Shown: positions 58,781-64,000 of the stretch, in pieces
How the letters are laid out: the number at the start of each line of letters is the position of its first letter
Position numbering within the stretch: position 1 is the first letter of the stretch
DNA from: Polytrichum commune
Taxonomy: Eukaryota > Streptophyta > Polytrichopsida > Polytrichales > Polytrichaceae
Reading direction: 5' to 3'
Length of the DNA: 64,000 nucleotides
Assembly (NCBI GenBank): GCA_950295325.1
Contig: OX485805.1
Coordinates: forward strand, 3,286,501-3,350,500
The notes under the pieces: model-generated
Told to the model about the DNA's origin: nothing
What the model saw: the letters and a program-made list of their open reading frames with translations, nothing else
The model's database searches: none
Program-made: the position numbers and the translations under genes

Positions 58781-59620
58781 GTGAAGGGGACCAATATCAC
58801 CAAAACGAGTCCACATGTCGCACATGTTGTGATTTCCGACCCGCGGCCACTACAATGTGATGGGCACACATTGCAGGAACACATTGGAGGCTGCCCGCCT
58901 TTCGTATCTGTGGATGTCAGGTGTGGATGCATGGATCTCCCTCCGCAAGGACGCCCATTGTTTTTGGGTGAAGGGAGTGGGTATGCCCAAACTGATGTTC
59001 AACCCATCCAAAGATCATTGGCACATGACAATGGATCAGTCCTGCAAATATTGCAAGTCCCTTTGGTGCAGTCGGCTTCTGCAACAATTCCAAATGTGCA
59101 TGCCATTGTTGAATCTCATGTAGTGAATGTCAAGGGAAAAAATAAAGACAACAATAGAGGGGATTCCTTCGGGTCCCTACAATTCTTTGGATCGCAACTA
59201 CCTGCTTGTTTCGTAGGACAACTAGTTGTTGCACACATACCATCGCCGGGACCGCATGAGAGTCATTGTTCATCCCTCAAATTTGTTGCGCCTGATGGTT
59301 GTTGTGCACCTATGCTCGGTCATGCACAAGAGAGACGCCCATGGGGTGGCGACAACAATGCAACAGATCCTGTGTGCGGAGAATTTGACGGATCTTTGAG
59401 CGGAGACTTGGAGGCAATCAGAATACTATCCAAGAAACTTGTGTGTGTGAACCATATTATGTTGGCCACAAGTGCAAAGACTTGGGTGGTCGGACATGTT
59501 TTGGAAAACTACACTTGCTTGCTGTCTAGGAGAAACCTCTATGATGCGGACTCTGGGGATTCGTATGGTCATCAAACCGTTCTTGTTGGTGACTGCGAAT
59601 CGTTGTGCGACATAGAATAG
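58781..59620 (+). CDS. Unidentified long open reading frame (279 codons)
   Basis: This is the longest uninterrupted frame after the MUT7-like gene's first exon. It is rich in Gly, Ser, His and Cys, with no signal peptide, membrane segment or recognised domain. A different frame (58857-59123) reads equally well or better, with SLRKDAHCFWVKG and CKYCKS, and a minus-strand frame overlaps its end, so the true coding phase is uncertain. Length alone is the main support. It may be a fragment of a transposon protein. Confidence 0.2.
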   Translation: MKGTNITKTSPHVAHVVISDPRPLQCDGHTLQEHIGGCPPFVSVDVRCGCMDLPPQGRPLFLGEGSGYAQTDVQPIQRSLAHDNGSVLQILQVPLVQSASATIPNVHAIVESHVVNVKGKNKDNNRGDSFGSLQFFGSQLPACFVGQLVVAHIPSPGPHESHCSSLKFVAPDGCCAPMLGHAQERRPWGGDNNATDPVCGEFDGSLSGDLEAIRILSKKLVCVNHIMLATSAKTWVVGHVLENYTCLLSRRNLYDADSGDSYGHQTVLVGDCESLCDIE

Positions 59621-59760
59621 CCCCTTCTGGTCTCCAAAATACTTTTGCAACCTCCTTTTGATTTGCAAACCTTCACGGCAATGGAACGACCTTCGCCGAT
59701 TTTTAGTCTGCGAGGCGCCATACACCACCACTTCTTGATAAAATACACCAATGGTATGTG

Positions 59761-61143
59761 TATTTAAAACTTATGATTTGTATTGTCGAATTTATATTAA
59801 TTCAATTCATATTGATAATGAAGTATCATGTTTTGGTATATCAACATATATGAATTCTATTGAACGATTTTAGGGGTACGAATGATTGCTGAAAAGCACA
59901 GGTGTTCCGAGTAAAAGCAAAGATGCAGTTTACAATGTATTTTAGTGCAAATGCTTGCTTTGGAATAAACCTACAAAAGAAAGCTGTATAAGTCAAAATT
60001 TTAATTACATCTAGTAACTTGGACAATTGGAACTACACTAAATGTTGTAAACAATTGTCACCAACACTAATGTAAACTTAGCATTGATTGTCATGCCTTG
60101 TGAATAAATTTGGCATTACAGATTTACATGCTTGTAATGATTAAGTGTTTTGCAATCCAAATTTCAATCATTCATGACAATATTTCATTACATGAATGTT
60201 AGGGTGCAAAATATACCAAAATATATTTCAATAATTGGCACTTGGATGAACGAAAAGTAAGTTGGAACGATAGAATTTGAGACTTATTCATAAGTGTCAG
60301 TGGAAAAGTTACCATATGACACGAAGTACAATATTTAGTGTAGCAACATCATCGTTGTTTTTCACCAGATTTTTATTTTGAAACATTTGATTGCAAATAA
60401 AAAAATATTGATTGATTTGGGCCTTCAAGTAGGGTTCGGAGGTGGGTAATATTTATTGCCATCCCTTGGTATTTGCCGTCACAATCCGTTTGCAAATGAG
60501 TAGTTTGACTCCTTCCCTTCACTTTATTTGTCGTTTTTTTATCCCTACACCTCCACCTATTCTGGCACAACTACATATGTGAAGAACATGTTTAGTTCAA
60601 CCTTGGTGTCGAAATCTAATATTTAAATGTATGTGTATAAAACATACCCAAAGACAATGATTGAAACTTTAATGATTGAGCATTTTGGAGTACATCACAA
60701 AGGGCACGAGCATCTCCAACTTTAGGTTGTCAATTCTATAATGTATTGTTTTATCAAGTAAAGATGTTTATGTTCTACAATGTTTGAAGAACTTAATTGA
60801 CATTTGTTGTCTAAACCAAAAAAAAGATATAGCATTGTGTAGCTCCAAATAGGAAGTGACACTTAATACCATAATGGTGTAGTTGTTGATTGTGACTATC
60901 AACACCAATTATGAATATAAATTAGGCCCAGGGCTAGACACCCACCTCTTTGAGTTGGGCCTCTTATCACTAATTCCCAATGTGAAAATGCATGCAATTC
61001 TATCATAGCTTACATGGGGGTTTTTTTTTTTTGAAAATTGAAAATTGAAACTAGCATCAAAGGCTCCAAATTAGTGTAAAGGGAGCCAATTGTCAATGAG
61101 ATGAAGAAACCACAACCTATGGGGTTCATTATTTTTACTAGAC
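59761..61143. other. Intergenic, no gene recognised
   Basis: AT-rich. A CACCTCTTTGAGTTGGGCC string near 60942 echoes CATCTCTTTGAGGTGGGCC at about 53421, so a shared repeat end is possible. Confidence 0.35.
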
Positions 61144-61148
61144 CTCTT

Positions 61149-62857
61149 TGTGAGCACCAAACCTTCACCCTTAAGCGTCCTAGTCCGAATGAAGGTTCAG
61201 GGTTCACCAGTAATTATTTAATCCTACTTGCACTTGCGCTTTCCAACAGATGCCCAGGCACAAATATAACACACATACAACTTTACTAAATCATTTTGGT
61301 TTAAGATTACAAGCATTCAAAAATGTTTTTCACACGTGGCTAAATCCCTAACCCTCTCCTTCCGTTCGCCCCTAACTACTATGCTCCTCTTACCCATCCT
61401 TGACTCCCCATAATTCCTTAATTGCTGGAACCAACCCGGCAGCCCAGCAGCAGTGATTAAAAGCCCCTGTTTGCAAGGCGTCAACCCGTCAACCCATTTC
61501 ATGCCAGCTGAAGGCTAAGACGCCACCCATGGCCAGCTGCCTCCAAGCCCTTTAACCAACCAACTGCTGGCCTCTTCTCCCTGCACTCATTCCCTGCCTC
61601 GAGGTCCAGCTTCGTCGCTGCACCAGAATGCTCCGATTCCCACCCAGCCACTGCAATTCCTTCCAGCCTCATTAATCCGACTCGCCCCTCATGTCGCAGC
61701 CGCTGCTGCCTCCTCAGTGCGCATCATTTCTCTGCTGGTTTGCACTACTAATAATTCAGACAAGAGATTTTGATCTCTTCCCGAATCCTCTCTGCTGCTT
61801 CTGCGTGCCACCCGACTCCACATTCACACTCTCTCATTCTCACATAAGAAAAACTCAACAAGACTGGCATGGGTTTGGGAGGCCGCTCCCTAGCAGAGCC
61901 CTACATTGGGCGCCCATACCCATGCCCATGGGTTTTGGGTGGGCATGGCTGCGCTATTATTGTTCATGGGTGGGCATAGCTGCGATATTATTGTTCATGG
62001 GTGGGTATGGGTGGGGCACAATTACACAACTACACAATTACACAATTACACAATACACATTACATAATTTTTGAATACATGGGCGCAATTTGAATAGCAT
62101 GGGTGGGCATGGGTGGGCACATGTCATGCTATGTGTGGGCATGGGTGGGCATGGGTGCGCACATGTCATGCTATGGGTGGGCATGGGTGGGCATAGGTCG
62201 CTGCTGATGGGCATGGTCTGGGTATGGGTGCAATTAGAAAGAAAAATGTTGGGCTCTGCTCCCTAGTCGATCCCTTTTCTCCTCAATGCAGCGCCGAATT
62301 GGACCTGGCAGCCCCCGCCCTGTCCACAAAATTCTACCTTTTCTGCCGCATCTGCCCCTGTTTCCCCTCATTCCACTCTCTTTCTGCCGCATTCACCCCT
62401 GGTTGGGTGCTGGCATCCCCCGGCTACTCATCCCCGTAGAGATCCCTTAGCAGATTCGCCAACGGCTGCTCCCTCCGTCCGCAGCCATTCTTCTTCAGAG
62501 AGAGAGAGAGAGGAGGTCGGCCCAGGCCTCCTCCCTGGAACCGGCCCGGGAATTTTTAGGGGTACAACGCACCTCTCCTAAAACGAACACAAGTCTAGTC
62601 TAAAACACACCGGGTCAGCCGGCCCAGCTCTATAACCTCACTCCTTAAATCCTACTACACTTAACCCGTTCCCTACCAATTTCTTCACTACTTCCAACTA
62701 ATAAACACGACAATCACACCTAAAGCCTAAAACCACAACACAACTTACTCTCCACTCTTTTACGTTTTAAGATAATCAATGAAAAATCAAAGCACAAGCT
62801 TTAGTATATTTTCAGGTTTAAGAACCTGTGTACGTGGGTCCGATTTTTGGGCTCACA
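61149..62857 (-). mobile_element. LTR-like element L4 (TGTGAGCCC family), minus orientation
   Basis: On the minus strand it starts TGTGAGCCCAAAAATCGG and ends with the family motif (GGACTAGGACGCTTAAGGGT) and TTTGGTGCTCACA. CTCTT flanks it at 61144-61148 and 62858-62862, an exact 5-bp duplication. It is 1709 bp, GC-rich in the middle, and contains a GGGCATGGGT minisatellite. No retrotransposon protein is visible; ORFs at 61691-62439 are low-complexity. Confidence 0.78.
61915..62230. repeat. GGGCATGGGT and ACAATTAC minisatellites inside L4
   Basis: Irregular repeats of CATGGGTGGGCATGGGTGGG with two ATTATTGTTCATGGGTGGGT-type segments. A short ACAATTAC array (about 62018-62058) sits in the middle. 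Confidence 0.82.
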
Positions 62858-62920
62858 CTCTTCACCTTGGTAACAATGGTGGGCCCAAAACAAATAGGTG
62901 GGCACCTAGCGCTGGTCATA

Positions 62921-63560
62921 AGGTAGAGTGTGCTAATTTGAACACCTTCCTAAAAGTGTTGCATGTGCACGCCTTCTAATCATGTAATTGTAGCACACCT
63001 TAAACCGTTTGAATGCTTCGGTGCAAAGCGGGCGGATTTGGGTGAAAAATGAGGCGGTTCTAGGAGAATGTGGGTTTGGTTTTGGGTGAATGTCAAGTTG
63101 AATGTGACAATTGGGACATAGCTAGGTGTGGGTCACCTATATGTTTTGTTTATTTTATTCTATTTTAAAGATCACGTATGCTAAAGTAATGAAGGCATAG
63201 TTCTTATTGGTTGGAGTGTTTATTTAGTGCAGAGGTGGTTTGAGCGAAATGTGGGGATGCTTTTGAGAAAATGAGGGGTTCGATTTGGACAACAAACGGT
63301 GCGGTTTTGGGTGAGTGGCAGCATGAATTTTGGAACCATTTATAACGGAGGCAATGTAGATATGGGAAGGGTTTTAAGAAACTAGGGGAAAGAGACTTTA
63401 AAAAAATGTGATACATATTTATATAATGTGCAATTTATTTTGTTTTTGTCTGTATCGTGTCTAAGCCAATTTGCTAAGCCAATCCTACACACCACTAATC
63501 CAAATAGAATCTCAAAATAGGCTAAATCAACCAAAAGGTTGGTTTTAGCACCCTCTACCT
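62921..63560. mobile_element. TIR element with AGGTAGAGKGTGC ends (copy 2)
   Basis: The left end is AGGTAGAGTGTGCTAATT. The right end, reverse-complemented, is AGGTAGAGGGTGCTAAAACC. TA lies on both sides. Ends match 33151-33921 but the interior is poorly conserved. 640 bp with no transposase. Confidence 0.6.
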
Positions 63561-64000
63561 TATTGGGAATTTCGGACCACCCTCTTTGTGAATAATGGAA
63601 ATAAGTGCAGAACATAATAATTCTATCATAGTACTATGTCGAATGCACATTAAGATAGTAATTTACTTATCAATAGATGCTCATTGTCAAAGGGCTGATG
63701 ATTTGTGTGGTCCAGATAGCATTGCAAGTGTAAAACTCACGGTACTACTAGTAGTTAGTACAAGAAGTACTCATGGTTATAGTCATCAAAGATATCAACT
63801 AACACTTCGTCTCCACTCATGTGGATAATGTATAAGTATTTACTTACATAACACTTCAATTCGATATTGGCAATATTGAATTTGAAATTGCCTATCAAGT
63901 CCACAAATTGTTAGAGTAATTTGAAGCTTGTTTGATCATGGCCTCTCATTATAATCAATCTGATTGACCTAACCAACATATTTAACCCCTTCACAAAGAG
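63561..64000. other. Window end, no feature recognised
   Basis: AT-rich sequence with short frames only. Confidence 0.35.

Larger units (their letters stand above)
57300..59760 (+). other. GC-richer island with overlapping ORFs, interrupted by a G-tract element
   Basis: Composition differs from both flanks. Open frames run in two or three phases at once on both strands (for example 57690-57965, 57761-57973, 58781-59620, 59426-59731). It is probably a decayed transposon or captured sequence. I recognise no domain. Confidence 0.35.

Noticed and set aside
61691-62439. ORFs in the GC-rich part of L4
   Set aside because: Driven by the GGGCATGGGT minisatellite and pyrimidine-rich sequence, with no domain.
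1-64000. CRISPR arrays, bacterial operons or replication origins
   Set aside because: Introns, plant-type transposons and low gene density show plant nuclear DNA. The tandem arrays have no spacers of the CRISPR kind.

Overview
The window looks like nuclear DNA from a land plant. The evidence is spliced genes with GT-AG introns, a MUT7-type exonuclease and an IDM-type alpha-crystallin chaperone of plant architecture, a Stowaway-like MITE, hAT- and pogo-like DNA transposons, LTR-derived elements and TTTAGGG-type telomere motifs. Low gene density and heavy, old transposon load would suit a fern, lycophyte or gymnosperm, but the species cannot be fixed from sequence alone.

Only two genes are clearly intact, both on the + strand in the first 17 kb. 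At 3849-8876 is a nine-exon gene for a 685-residue DEDDy 3'-5' exonuclease with a C-terminal MUT7-C domain. At 13745-16647 is a four-exon gene for a 431-residue IDM2/IDM3-like protein with a nuclear-type basic cluster and a C-terminal alpha-crystallin domain. A likely 2.5 kb leader intron (11162-13646) full of tandem repeats precedes it. Both genes carry transposon copies in introns.

From 17.4 kb onward the window is a mosaic of repeats. Two diverged copies of a segment of about 7 kb lie at 17.4-24.9 kb and 26.5-33.15 kb. One holds an open two-exon reading frame of unknown function; the other copy of it is broken. Many insertions can be delimited by terminal repeats and target-site duplications. 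They include three independent insertions (four copies) of a family whose ends are CTCG plus a long G run, with 8-bp duplications. A hAT-like element (23277-24741) has one of these nested inside it. Four LTR-like elements begin TGTRAGCCC, three of them with exact 5-bp duplications. A pogo/Tigger-like element (44719-45524) carries a transposase tail. Several further TIR elements are also present.

Relic host genes are a first-exon fragment of an AP-3 sigma subunit (40.88 kb), a decayed NADP-isocitrate dehydrogenase pseudogene (43.56-44.45 kb) and an unidentified frameshifted small gene (46.0-46.3 kb). From 46.3 kb to the end I found no convincing intact gene. All splice models, homologies and element calls were made by eye without database search.
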